Below, piece by piece: positions 53,666 to 63,000 of a DNA stretch of 64,000 nt (the stretch's first letter is position 1; the number at the start of each line of letters is the position of its first letter). The notes under the pieces are model-generated. The model saw only the letters and a program-made list of their open reading frames with translations, ran no database searches and was not told the DNA's origin. A program made the position numbers and the translations under genes. The stretch is taken from contig SBHC01000073.1 in NCBI GenBank assembly GCA_006226375.1, positions 1 to 64,000 of the forward strand, written 5' to 3'. Origin of the DNA: Deltaproteobacteria bacterium (GTDB taxonomy: Bacteria > Myxococcota_C > UBA6777).

Positions 53666-54556
53666 ATGCAGATACCCATGTTTCCAGAAGTTGAGAATCT
53701 GCCCAACCATGGGGAGGTTGAACCGTTCCGTCCTCAGTTACTCAAGTGGGTAGGCAACAAACAACGTTTTGCCCATGAAATCATCTCCTACTTCCCCAAG
53801 AGTTACGGTGTGTACTTTGAGCCGTTTCTCGGAAGTGGTGCTGTGGTGGCCACCCTCCAACCCAGTCGTGCGTTGGCTTCCGATATCTCGCTGCCCCTGA
53901 TGGACATCTTCACCACCCTGCAAACCAACCCGGCCTTGCTGTGTCATTGGTACTCCGAACGTTGGCATCGGATGATGAACGGGGAGAAAAAAGAGGTCTA
54001 TCTGCGGATTCGCGCGGCCTTCAATGAGTCACCCAACGCAGCCGACCTCGTGTTTATCAGTCGCTCTTGCTACGGCGGCGTGATTCGATACCGTCGCAGC
54101 GACGGCCACATATCCACACCCGTTGGCGCCCACAAGCCGATCGCCCCCGAGACGTTCGCAGAGCGCGTCCAGGAATGGCACAAGCGAACCCGCTTCGTAG
54201 ACTTCCGTCACATCGGCTACTCCAAGGCGATGGCGATGGCCCAACCGGGCGACCTTGTCTACTGCGACCCCCCTTATCAACACAGCGAATCCGTCCTCTA
54301 CGGAGCGCAATCCTTCCGTCTGGACCACCTCCTTGAGTGCATCAAGGACTGTAAAGAACGAGGAGTGTATGTCGTCTTGAGCATCGACGGAACCAAGCGC
54401 TCCGGCGACTACATCTGCGACCTCCCCATCCCCGATGGCCTCTTTGAACGAGAAGTCTACGTCAACGTCGGACGCTCCATGCTCAAACGATTCCAGATGC
54501 AGGGCAAGAGCCTCGAAGACCACGCCGTCACCGACCGACTTATGCTGACCTATTAG
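53666..54556 (+). CDS. D12-class DNA adenine-N6 methyltransferase (Dam-like)
   Basis: SAM-dependent methylase with LLKWVGNKQRFAHEI at the start of the fold, the SAM-binding FEPFLGSGAVV, and the catalytic YCDPPYQHSE. The other typical block, LVFISRSCYGGVIRYRRSDG, is present. Length fits Dam/DpnM-type solitary enzymes that usually methylate GATC-like sites. No restriction endonuclease is adjacent. The frame opens at a TTG (53597) with AGGAGA upstream; ATG 53666 is a more conservative start. It lies immediately before the left palindrome block. Confidence 0.9.
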   Translation: MQIPMFPEVENLPNHGEVEPFRPQLLKWVGNKQRFAHEIISYFPKSYGVYFEPFLGSGAVVATLQPSRALASDISLPLMDIFTTLQTNPALLCHWYSERWHRMMNGEKKEVYLRIRAAFNESPNAADLVFISRSCYGGVIRYRRSDGHISTPVGAHKPIAPETFAERVQEWHKRTRFVDFRHIGYSKAMAMAQPGDLVYCDPPYQHSESVLYGAQSFRLDHLLECIKDCKERGVYVVLSIDGTKRSGDYICDLPIPDGLFEREVYVNVGRSMLKRFQMQGKSLEDHAVTDRLMLTY

Positions 54557-54578
54557 GCCCCATCAGACCATCTCATAA

Positions 54579-54598
54579 CCTGAGAATTTATTCTCAGG
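54579..54598. repeat. Palindromic repeat copy 1 (TT centre)
   Basis: CCTGAGAATTTATTCTCAGG. Stems of 9 bp around TT. Copies 1 and 2 form a composite with a 21-base spacer starting CGAGAAGAGAAG. Confidence 0.95.
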
Positions 54599-54639
54599 CG
54601 AGAAGAGAAGCCCCGAAAACCTGAGAATTTATTCTCAGG
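54579..54639. repeat. Composite 61-bp element, left copy
   Basis: Two palindromes (54579-54598, 54620-54639) flanking the 21-base spacer. The same spacer, in the same orientation, occurs at 59470-59490 and 59818-59838, but there both palindromes have AA in the centre instead of TT. Confidence 0.92.
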
Positions 54640-54935
54640 CCAGGGCATATCTCAGGCTAGGTGACATATCAGGGCACCCCACACTTAAGAGAGTCCACAC
54701 CAGACATCCTATAACCTGAGAATTTATTCTCAGGACATCCCAGGACAGGACATCCCAGACCAGGATACACCTCAGGCCATGACATAGCTCAGGCCTAGCT
54801 ACATCTCAGGATATCCCACATGTTAAGAAAGTCCATCTCAGGCATCCCATAACCTGAAACTTTAGATTTAGGGCACCCCACACTTAAGAGAGTCCACACC
54901 AGACATCCCATAACCTGAGAATTTATTCTCAGGGC
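54640..54935. repeat. Repeat block with palindrome copies 3 and 4
   Basis: Palindromes at 54715-54734 and 54914-54933 (both TT centre) and a degenerate one near 54853. Each is preceded by a conserved stretch reading CACTTAAGAGAGTCCACACC and AGACATCC(C/T)ATAA. Many short copies of CTCAGGCCA and GGACAT lie between. The same stretches recur at 59630-59761. Confidence 0.88.
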
Positions 54936-55073
54936 ATCTCAGGACATATCCCAGGTCAGGTTCCATCTCAGACCATCGATTCCAAGAAGTGCAGTGAACG
55001 AGTCCTGACTCAAAGAGAAGACAAAGAGGTGCCTCTTCTTCCCCTGCTTTGTAACTCCCATCGCCGGGAGGTA

Positions 55074-55409
55074 GCGCTCCAAGTAGGTACCGACCAAGAA
55101 CCAACACCTCGTGGTCGCGCCTGGAACAGGTCCCAACCACAAAACTCGACGGAAGGTGGCGATTGGAAGGGGTCTTGACCACTTATATCGACGGGCGGTG
55201 GCATGGGGAGTTGGTCTTGACCACTAAGATCTCCACGTGATGGCGATTTGTAGTGGTCACGACTACTAAAAGCGCCTCAACGTGCTGTTCTCACCTGATC
55301 CCGACCGCTTAAATCGCTACATGATGGCGATCAGAAGTGGTCTCGATCACTACAATCGACGAGCGGTGACGATCGGAAGTGGTCCCGACCACTTAGATCG
55401 CTACGACGC
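55074..55409. repeat. 42-bp imperfect tandem repeat (about eight units)
   Basis: Best-preserved units: 55158-55199, 55200-55241, 55242-55286, 55287-55325, 55326-55367 and 55368-55409, with two weaker ones toward 55074. Most contain AGTGGTC-x2-GACCACT, a small hairpin. On the minus strand one frame runs through all units as a 14-residue repeat of the type SPxxxDLSGxDxFQ, interrupted by TGA twice, so it is either a minisatellite or a decayed repeat gene. Confidence 0.8.
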
Positions 55410-55587
55410 GGCGATGGACCTTTGATAGCAAGGACTTCCTTAGAACAAGGCTTCCAGAAGGAAAGAATGCAAGGGAATGTACAACAAGCAAGAGAACACA
55501 AACCGGTCGGGTGATGCATGGGAATGCCTGCTAGCACCTTACTCTGAGGAAGGCTCTGGTTCATGCAGCAGGTTGGAAGAAAGGATG

Positions 55588-56433
55588 TTAGGAAGCTGGG
55601 GTTTGGGATTCGTTGGAGGGGTTGGCCTGGGCAGGGTCCGTGTTGGAGGTCGTCACAGTAGGATCCGAAGCCTCTTCTTTGCCCGATGTGGCATTGGCTT
55701 TGCGGTACTCATCGTCGTAGGTCTGCCAGAACAAAGCGGCATCGGAAGGATTGTCCTCAAAGGCCATGGAGGCGTTCTCCCGAAGCATCCGAATCAAGTG
55801 AAAGAAACGATTCCGTGCTTTGGACTCTTTCGCTGATGTCGATTGTCCCGTCGTGCCAGCAGCAGGAGCCTTCTCTTGTGCAGTGAGGGCAGCGTACTCC
55901 TGCAACAGCTTTTCCATGTCTTTGCCAGTGGCAACAATGTCGTTCGCCCAATCCAGCGCCGAACGAGGCTGCATGGAGGCTCCATCCACCAAAGAGATCT
56001 TATCGAGTGCGCTGCGTAACGACTGCTTCTTCTGCAACAGACTCTCCAAACGCAGGCACGACGCCGTCTCATCTTGCCAAGAGAGGTTGTTGACCTTCAA
56101 ACCGATGGGAAAGACCTCATCACGAATCACCGCCAACTCAGTTTGCCTGTCTGCATCGTCCGACTTCTCAATGAGAGAGTCCAACAAGCCGAACAAGGCT
56201 CGGTTGTCTGCATCATGCCGGTCGTCCAGGTTGTTCAGAGTCGCACGGATTCGTTCCATCCGCTCGTTGTTGTCTAGCACTAGACTATCAACCAGAAGAC
56301 CCAATACATCTTGAGTCACCTTTTCCAGCGGACTCATCAGGTCGTACTTCCCAAACAAAGGCTGAACCTTGGGACTCAACTTGTACTTGCAAATTGAGAT
56401 CATGGTGCGTGTGCTCATTCTTCTTGCACCCAT
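55588..56433 (-). CDS. Hypothetical protein inside the palindrome-bounded island
   Basis: A 281-residue soluble protein, mostly helical by composition, with acidic middle (LDDRHDADNRALFGLLDSLIEKSDDADRQ) and an Ala/Ser/Thr-rich C-terminus (last 45 residues) likely disordered. No signal peptide, membrane segment or family recognised. ATG 56433 follows AAGGAGAAG, a strong ribosome site, which supports expression. It is transcribed away from the two Cys-repeat genes. Codon use is like the rest of the chromosome, unlike its right-hand neighbours. Confidence 0.7.
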   Translation of the reverse strand: MGARRMSTRTMISICKYKLSPKVQPLFGKYDLMSPLEKVTQDVLGLLVDSLVLDNNERMERIRATLNNLDDRHDADNRALFGLLDSLIEKSDDADRQTELAVIRDEVFPIGLKVNNLSWQDETASCLRLESLLQKKQSLRSALDKISLVDGASMQPRSALDWANDIVATGKDMEKLLQEYAALTAQEKAPAAGTTGQSTSAKESKARNRFFHLIRMLRENASMAFEDNPSDAALFWQTYDDEYRKANATSGKEEASDPTVTTSNTDPAQANPSNESQTPAS

Positions 56434-56875
56434 AGCACTTCTCCTTTTCCTTTTGAATTAGCGCCAAAAAGCTTTATTCCTACTTTATCGAGATGCTTCA
56501 CTTTGTAATGGAAAATGGAGCGAATGACAAGGACAGACAAGGAGCAAAACTCTCAGCCTAATTCTCAGAAAGACAACTTTACTTTCCAGCTTTGCTTTAA
56601 GAGGCACCCATCCAAGCGTTTAGAAAGCAACAACCAACTGTGACAAAAATGTCGTGCTAATCCTTTACCGTAGCCCCTGATTTCCTTCGAAAAAATAACT
56701 GACGGCAACATCCCTCCTCTACCCATTTGATTCCATTGACAAGCAATAAAGTAAGAGGAAGCAGGAATGCCTTTTGCTACGAAGAGATATACAGATAAAA
56801 AACTAGATCCATTGTATGAATCGTGATCCTTCTCTTGAGGATGGTATCTCGCACTCTCTGTTTGGAGCCTGTACC
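56434..56875. other. AT-rich divergent intergenic region
   Basis: About 440 bases upstream of both the hypothetical gene and the first Cys-repeat gene. Clearly AT-richer than average. No firm promoter or repeat was identified. Confidence 0.45.
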
Positions 56876-58375
56876 ATGCGTAATTTATGTTGTCTTTTGT
56901 TCTTCCTGTTTATGTATTGTCTGACATCGATGTCATGCGTTCAAAAGAATGCATTTGAGTGCAGATCTTCATGCGAAGAGAAAGGTCATTGCCACCTAGC
57001 AGGTACTTCTTGTCTGGCATTGGACAAGTTTGATTGTTTGGAAAGCAGGTTGTGTAAGGAAGAAGGAAAATGTACGCATCACGACAGCAAATGTATCGCT
57101 GGCAATGCAATGGATTGTCGCGCCTCAACGGGTTGCACAACCAACGGAAAGTGCTCTTTTGAGAACAATCGCTGCATCATAAAAGTAGACGCTGATTGTC
57201 AGAACCTATCCATTTGTCAAAAGTTGGGCCAATGCACAGCGCAGCAAGAAAAGTGCGTTGTCTCCAAAGTCGAAGATTGTGCCCGGTCCGAGGTTTGCAG
57301 AGAAGAAGGTCTATGCAAACCCCTGAAACAAAAGTGTGTCGCATTAGAGGATCAGGATTGCCTAAAGACTCCACCCTGCCGAGAACTTGGACGCTGTACA
57401 GCTTCGGAAGAAAAGTGTGTCGTCTCCAAAGTGGAAGATTGTGCCAACTCTCAAGCCTGCAAGGAAAGAGGATTGTGCCAACCGAAAGACCAAATGTGTG
57501 TCGCTCTCAATGATGATGAATGTCAGCAGTCAACCCTCTGCAAGCAATCTGGCCATTGCTTTGCCGTGGATGAGAAATGTCAACCAGGAACTGACAAAGC
57601 ATGTCGAGACTCCGACAGTTGCAGAGAAAGAGGGACTTGTACGTTCCAAATGGATCCTTCTGGAAACAGAATATGCATGCCTGCCACATCTGAAGATTGC
57701 AAGCAAAGTAAAGCCTGCCAAAGATCTGGGCACTGCTATGGCTCGAAAAATACACGACAATGTGTGAGAGTTGCCTATGGTGGATGCACGAAGAATGACA
57801 ATTGCATTTTGCACGGACATTGTTCATCCGTCCAGTCCAAGGGATTTTTTGGCGTGGCAGCAAGTTGTATTGCTGCAGAAGATGTCGATTGCCAAAAAAG
57901 AAGCGATGTTTGCACCAAATACGGCCGATGTACTGCGGAGAATGAAACGTGTGTCGCCCGAGAAAAGAAAGACTGTGAAAGCTCAGGGTTGTGCAAGCAA
58001 AATGGTCTATGCCAACCTTCTGGAGAAAAAGGATGTCTGGCCCAAACCGAAAAAGATTGTGAAGACAGTGATGCTTGTCAAAAGAATGCACGTTGTACTC
58101 CCCTCGATGGAGCCTGTGTGTTGCAGAAAGATGGGGATTGTCGAAAGTCATTGCTTTGTCGCAACGAAGGTTTGTGTGGGCTTGTAGAGGATAGTTGTCG
58201 AGCAGTTGATGCGAAGGATTGCAAGGCCAGTGAGAACTGCAAGTTGGAAGGTCTTTGTCGCCTGGTTGATGAGAAATGTCAGGCCTTGAAAGATTCGGAT
58301 TGTGCGGAAAGTGAAGCTTGCAAACAACACAATCGGTGCGTTGCAGAAGACGGCAAATGTATTGTCGACAACTAA
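56876..58375 (+). CDS. Lipoprotein made of four-cysteine repeats (paralogue 1)
   Basis: Signal peptide MRNLCCLLFFLFMYCLTSMSC with lipobox TSMSC, then about 480 residues built of roughly 20 repeats of 22-25 residues. The unit is DC-x2-S-x2-C-x3-G-x-C-x5-7-C-V, for example DCQNLSICQKLGQCTAQQEKCV. Four cysteines per unit suggest two disulfides each and an extracytoplasmic location. No known family was recognised. ATG 56876 is preceded by GGAG; the frame opens earlier at 56816. The coding DNA is AT-richer (many AAA, GAT, TGT) than the rest of the window. A paralogue follows after about 120 bases. Confidence 0.8.
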   Translation: MRNLCCLLFFLFMYCLTSMSCVQKNAFECRSSCEEKGHCHLAGTSCLALDKFDCLESRLCKEEGKCTHHDSKCIAGNAMDCRASTGCTTNGKCSFENNRCIIKVDADCQNLSICQKLGQCTAQQEKCVVSKVEDCARSEVCREEGLCKPLKQKCVALEDQDCLKTPPCRELGRCTASEEKCVVSKVEDCANSQACKERGLCQPKDQMCVALNDDECQQSTLCKQSGHCFAVDEKCQPGTDKACRDSDSCRERGTCTFQMDPSGNRICMPATSEDCKQSKACQRSGHCYGSKNTRQCVRVAYGGCTKNDNCILHGHCSSVQSKGFFGVAASCIAAEDVDCQKRSDVCTKYGRCTAENETCVAREKKDCESSGLCKQNGLCQPSGEKGCLAQTEKDCEDSDACQKNARCTPLDGACVLQKDGDCRKSLLCRNEGLCGLVEDSCRAVDAKDCKASENCKLEGLCRLVDEKCQALKDSDCAESEACKQHNRCVAEDGKCIVDN

Positions 58376-58493
58376 CATAAGTTCAGTTTGAGAGTTGAAG
58401 GTTGGGTATGCCAGGAATGGTAAAACCTGACAACAGCAACCTTATATTCTTTTTCTGGTTTGGGATGAATACTATCTTATTGAGAGGTTTAGG

Positions 58494-59402
58494 ATGAAGA
58501 ATCGATTCTTGTTGGGTATTGCTGCTGTTCTAACGGGTACCTTGTGTTTCCTGATGTATGCATGTGGTCCTTATCCCGAATATGAACCTTTCATAAGCAA
58601 GGGACGTTGCGACTTAAGTCCCGAATGCAAAGAATATGGAGCATGCGTACATATTATTCATCTCAACAAATGCGTTGTCGAGTCTGATTTGGATTGTCAA
58701 AGGAGCAATGTTTGCCGAGATTATGGAAAATGTATTGCAGCTGACGGAGCCTGTCAGAGAGGTGGTTCGGAGGGTTACAAACCAGAGAGAAGCCAGTACG
58801 ATGAAGGATGGGGCAGCGATGCAGGCTCTACGTATCAAGATACTTCAAAAAACTGCGAGGTAACGGAAGATTGCACAAAGTGGGGGCTGTGTAAGAATGA
58901 AAATGGAGTATGTGTTGCTACAACGTACTCTTGTCAAGCAAGTCGTGCTTGCAAGGAAAATGGACGCTGCAGCGAGAAGGGTGGTAGCTGCGTTGTCGAC
59001 CTTGAGAGTGACTGTAAAAAAAGCACACTATGCCAACAAAAGGGTCTTTGTTCACTCAAGGGTGGTCAATGCGTAGCATCGCTCGAAGATGACTGCAAAC
59101 AAAGTCAGGGTTGCAAGGACGATGGGCAATGCGTCTTGCAAGATGGCGGATGTATCGCACCTTCCGATGATTATTGCGCCAAGTCGGATCTTTGCAAAGA
59201 AGATGGTCGATGTCGCTCCATCGATAAGAAATGTGCTGCTAAACGTGACAAAGATTGTGAACCGAGCAAAGGGTGTCAGGAATCCGGTCGCTGCAGCGCC
59301 GACGAAGGCAAGTGTGTTGTGTTGGTAGATGAAGATTGCCAGAAAAGCTCCGCTTGCAAAGTAGACGGTCGTTGCCGAGTCGAAAATGGCGTCTGCAAAT
59401 AA
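58494..59402 (+). CDS. Lipoprotein made of four-cysteine repeats (paralogue 2)
   Basis: Signal peptide with lipobox LMYAC (MKNRFLLGIAAVLTG...), a short Pro/Tyr segment, then about ten of the same repeat units as the preceding gene (DCKKSTLCQQKGLCSLKGGQCV, DCQKSSACKVDGRCRVENGVC). A Gly/Ser/Tyr-rich non-repeat piece lies at about 92-118. Same strand and order as the larger paralogue, so a tandem duplication with different repeat number is likely. The stop is followed within 50 bases by the right palindrome block. ATG 58494 follows GAGAGGTTTAGG. Confidence 0.8.
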   Translation: MKNRFLLGIAAVLTGTLCFLMYACGPYPEYEPFISKGRCDLSPECKEYGACVHIIHLNKCVVESDLDCQRSNVCRDYGKCIAADGACQRGGSEGYKPERSQYDEGWGSDAGSTYQDTSKNCEVTEDCTKWGLCKNENGVCVATTYSCQASRACKENGRCSEKGGSCVVDLESDCKKSTLCQQKGLCSLKGGQCVASLEDDCKQSQGCKDDGQCVLQDGGCIAPSDDYCAKSDLCKEDGRCRSIDKKCAAKRDKDCEPSKGCQESGRCSADEGKCVVLVDEDCQKSSACKVDGRCRVENGVCK

Positions 59403-60021
59403 AGTCTCAAGCCACACCAAGCTCCACATATTTATAAAGACTAACAAAACCTGAGAATAAATTCTCAGGCGAGAAGAGAAGCCCCGAAAACCTGAGAATA
59501 AATTCTCAGGCCAAGACATCCCAGGCCAGGCCAGGACATAACTCAGGCCATTTCCACCTCAGGCCAGGACATAGCTCAGGCCTGGCTACATCTCAGGCAT
59601 CCTACACCAGAGACTTTAGATTCAGGACATCCCACATGTTAAGAGTCCACGCCAGACATCCCATAACCTGAGAATTTATTCTCAGGACATCCCAGGACAG
59701 GACATCCCACATATTAAGAGTACACACCAGAAATCCTATACCCTGAGAATTTATTCTCAGGACATCTCAGGCCACATCTCTAGAAAGACTAACGAAACCT
59801 GAGAATAAATTCTCAGGCGAGAAGAGAAGCCCCGAAAACCTGAGAATAAATTCTCAGGCCAGGACATATCTCAGGCCAGACCCCACAGATGGGCTCAACT
59901 TGACTTTTTCCCTAAAATCTATACATTGACGGGCCTTCGCACTTTTCAACAACAGCGTGTTACCGCTGCCAATCCTATAAAAACCAAACCGCTCCCCCTT
60001 TGACAAAGAAAGGCACCACCG
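59403..60021. repeat. Right palindrome/repeat block
   Basis: Six copies of the 20-bp palindrome: 59450-59469, 59491-59510 (AA centre), 59667-59686, 59742-59761 (TT centre), 59798-59817 and 59839-59858 (AA centre). The first and last pairs are composite 61-bp elements with the same spacer as the left copy. The TT copies are again preceded by the AAGAGTCCAC...AGACATCCCATAA stretch. The block ends about 130 bases before the next gene. Confidence 0.92.
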
Positions 60022-63000
60022 ATGAGCATCAAAAAAGTTGGACAAAACATCCCGAGTCCGTTGCAGACGAACTCCCCTTCGTTGGTCAGTGAAGTGAAGT
60101 CTCAGGCGATTGCTCCAGAGACTCCCACTGAAGTCACACAGAACGCGTTTGAGACGTTCGCAACCCAGGCGACTGACTCTCTTGGAGCGACCCAATCCAC
60201 AAGCGCGTTGGTGGGTCAGGGACAGGTGACCTCAGTGTTGCAACAGGCCATCTCAGAGTTGTCTGGTGTAGGTGCCATCAACGCTGTGGAAGCGGTGGGC
60301 GAGATGACCCCGGCGGAGATTCAGGTCCTCGACTCCCAAACCGACAACGTCGTGGATCGCATCCAGGACCTTGCGCTCGACCGTCCGGTTGCCTTTGCCG
60401 AGAGCCTCCAACAGATCTACGGGAGCCAAGCCAGCCCTGAAACCTTGGACGCCCTGATCAACCAGGCCAAGGATGGAGACTTTCCACTCCCAGCTGAGAT
60501 TCGCTTTGTGGATCCCGAGATGCTTCGAGGCGCAGACGCAGCCTATTCGCCGCAAGACGGTGGACTTGTTCTCATCAGCCGCGCGCTGAAAGACCGACCG
60601 GCTCGCCTTCAGGTGGCCCTCACCGAAGAAATCGGACACCACCTCGATCAGGTCTTGAACGTCGGCGACTCCATCGGTGACGAAGGTGAGCTGTTCCAAC
60701 GTGCGGTCGCCAAAGGTGGTCCCCTGTCCGGCCAAGAGCTTCGAGGCGGCAAGCTGGACAGCGACATGGGTCGCATCACCCTGAAAACCGGTCAGACCCT
60801 TGACGTTGAGTTTCGCAGCGACAAAACCGCTCGGTACTACGAAACACAGGGAAGCTTCAACAAAGTCGACCTTCGCGCCGCAGGCAACGTGAGCCACCTG
60901 GAAGACATCTACGCAGGCTTGTTCGCCAAGCACAGCACTCCAGAGAAGCCCATCACGACCGTAAAAGAGCTTCGTTCCCACCTTCGCGACAATGATATCA
61001 GCATCGTCACAGCCCGCATTGAGATGGAAAACGAGCTGTACCGCACGAGCACTGGAACTTCCCACAGTCAGGAAGCCATCGAAGCCAAGATGGTGCACAA
61101 GTTCCGTCGTCGTTCGGTGAACGGCCAACCTGTCAAAACGGTGGATGACGTCAAAGCGTACTGCGAAGCCAACGGTCGCTCCTTTGATCGAGAAGTCGCT
61201 TACGCAGAACGAAAGCTTTGGGGCAAGGAACGACGCGACACCCTGGAAGCCAAGGGCCAAGAAGTCGGCCACAAGGCACTCGCAGCGACCTTGATCGCCA
61301 AGCTCAAGATTGGCAAAGTGTTGGGTGAAACTGACAACCTGCAAACCAAGCTTCCCACCGAAACGTTGGCTCGTGTGAAAGCTGACCCCTTCCTCTCCAC
61401 GCAAGAGCCGCCCATCTCCACCTACGGTGAGTTGTTCATGGCTCTGACCACTGACGTGGACAACGATGGAAAGTCCGACTTTGACTCCCTTCAGTTGGGT
61501 CGCTTTCTCCCCCACACCTCGCAGCAAGAGATCCTCAAGTCGCTGGATCACCCCATCCCCAACGCAGACTTGAAGGACAAGCTCCGTGGCGCAGGGTTTG
61601 AGCATCGCTTGATCGATCGCCTGAGCGCACGAGGCACCTTGGAGTTGAACCCTCCCGCCGCCTTCGGTATGGAAGGCAAAACCGACGTGGACCGCTTCCA
61701 ACAGCAACTTCTGCTACGAACCGGCCAGGTGTTCATCGACTCCAACAACGACGGCAAAGTCGACGACAGCGACAGCATCCAGTACATCGACAGCCTTGGC
61801 GCTGTTCGGGAAACCACCTACGGAGAGTTGGACACCAACCTCAAGAAGCTGGTGAAGTACAACATCGCCACAGCCAAAGCTTGCGAAGACTACGCTGGGC
61901 TGCCAAGCTGGAACCGAATGAAGTTCCCGACTTACAGCCGCACAACCGGTGAGAGCCAGCCCGAGCGAGTCAACGAAGAGTTTTGGGAAGTCAGCAAGGC
62001 TGAAGCCAACCGCGGTCAGATCTCTTGGGAGTTGAAGAACGATGCAACGCCTTCCGATGCCCTCAACGACATCTTCAACGGCAACGGCGGAAAGTACACC
62101 ACAGAGTGTGCACAAGGCCGTACCTTACTCCGCCTCAAAGGCCTCAACAACTACTACAAGAGCGAGTTTGGAGAGGGCCAAGGCACCTTCAAGTTCAACG
62201 CGCTGTTTGCCAAAGGCCACGAAGACAAAACCAAAGCTGCCAATTACCTTCAGCAGTTCGACGAAGCCAAACAAGCCAACGCCGACCTGACCTGGGAGTC
62301 GTTTGTAGCAGACAACCCCGCCCCTGAGATGAAGTTCGCTCTGGAAGTAAGCCGTCACGTCGTCATGGGTGACAACGAAACCTTCCTAGAGCCTTGGAAG
62401 CGAGTCCAGTCCGAGTCCGCGGCTGGCGACACCGGTTACTTCCACAACTACAGTGTGTCGGTGGAAGGTGTGAAGATCGGCTACGTCGGTGAAAACGTGA
62501 TTGACCTTGGCTTCAAGGATGGCAAGCGCCTGTATTGGGGCCACCCTGGCGGCATCCAAACCGAAGAAAAGTGGAGCGAAGAGCTCGGCAACAAGAAGAT
62601 CGCCGTGAGCTCGATGTCGGACTACTCCCAGTACTTTTCGACGCTCGATATCACCCGTGGCTCGGCTCGCGTCACCAAAGAGCGAGTGGCCGATCTGGAA
62701 GAATCCAACACGGAGTTGAAAGAGAAGAAACCCGCAGGTTGGGAAGACCAAGTCAAGCAAAACGAATCAACCATCGGCTGGTGGAAGGCTCTCGACGTTG
62801 CTCGTCAGACCGTCGCCACAACCATCGACCCCGAAAAGGCCGAAGCCGCCGAAGACTTCTTCAAGACCGCTGTGTACACCAACAAGCCTGAGTCCTTTGA
62901 TCCACTCTTGGAGACCATGACTCCCGAAGGTATCGAGCGCTTGGCCGAAGGCTTTGTCAACTTCGACGAAGGCACTGTGAACTCGGTGTTGGAATACTTC

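Noticed and set aside
54579-59858. CRISPR array
   Set aside because: Repeats are perfect palindromes with irregular, mostly shared spacers; there is no regular 30-40 base unique spacer pattern and no cas gene.
60253-61707. 484-codon minus-strand frame
   Set aside because: It lies wholly inside the 1149-residue gene, whose frame has better start site and protein-like motifs; the antisense frame has no recognisable motif.
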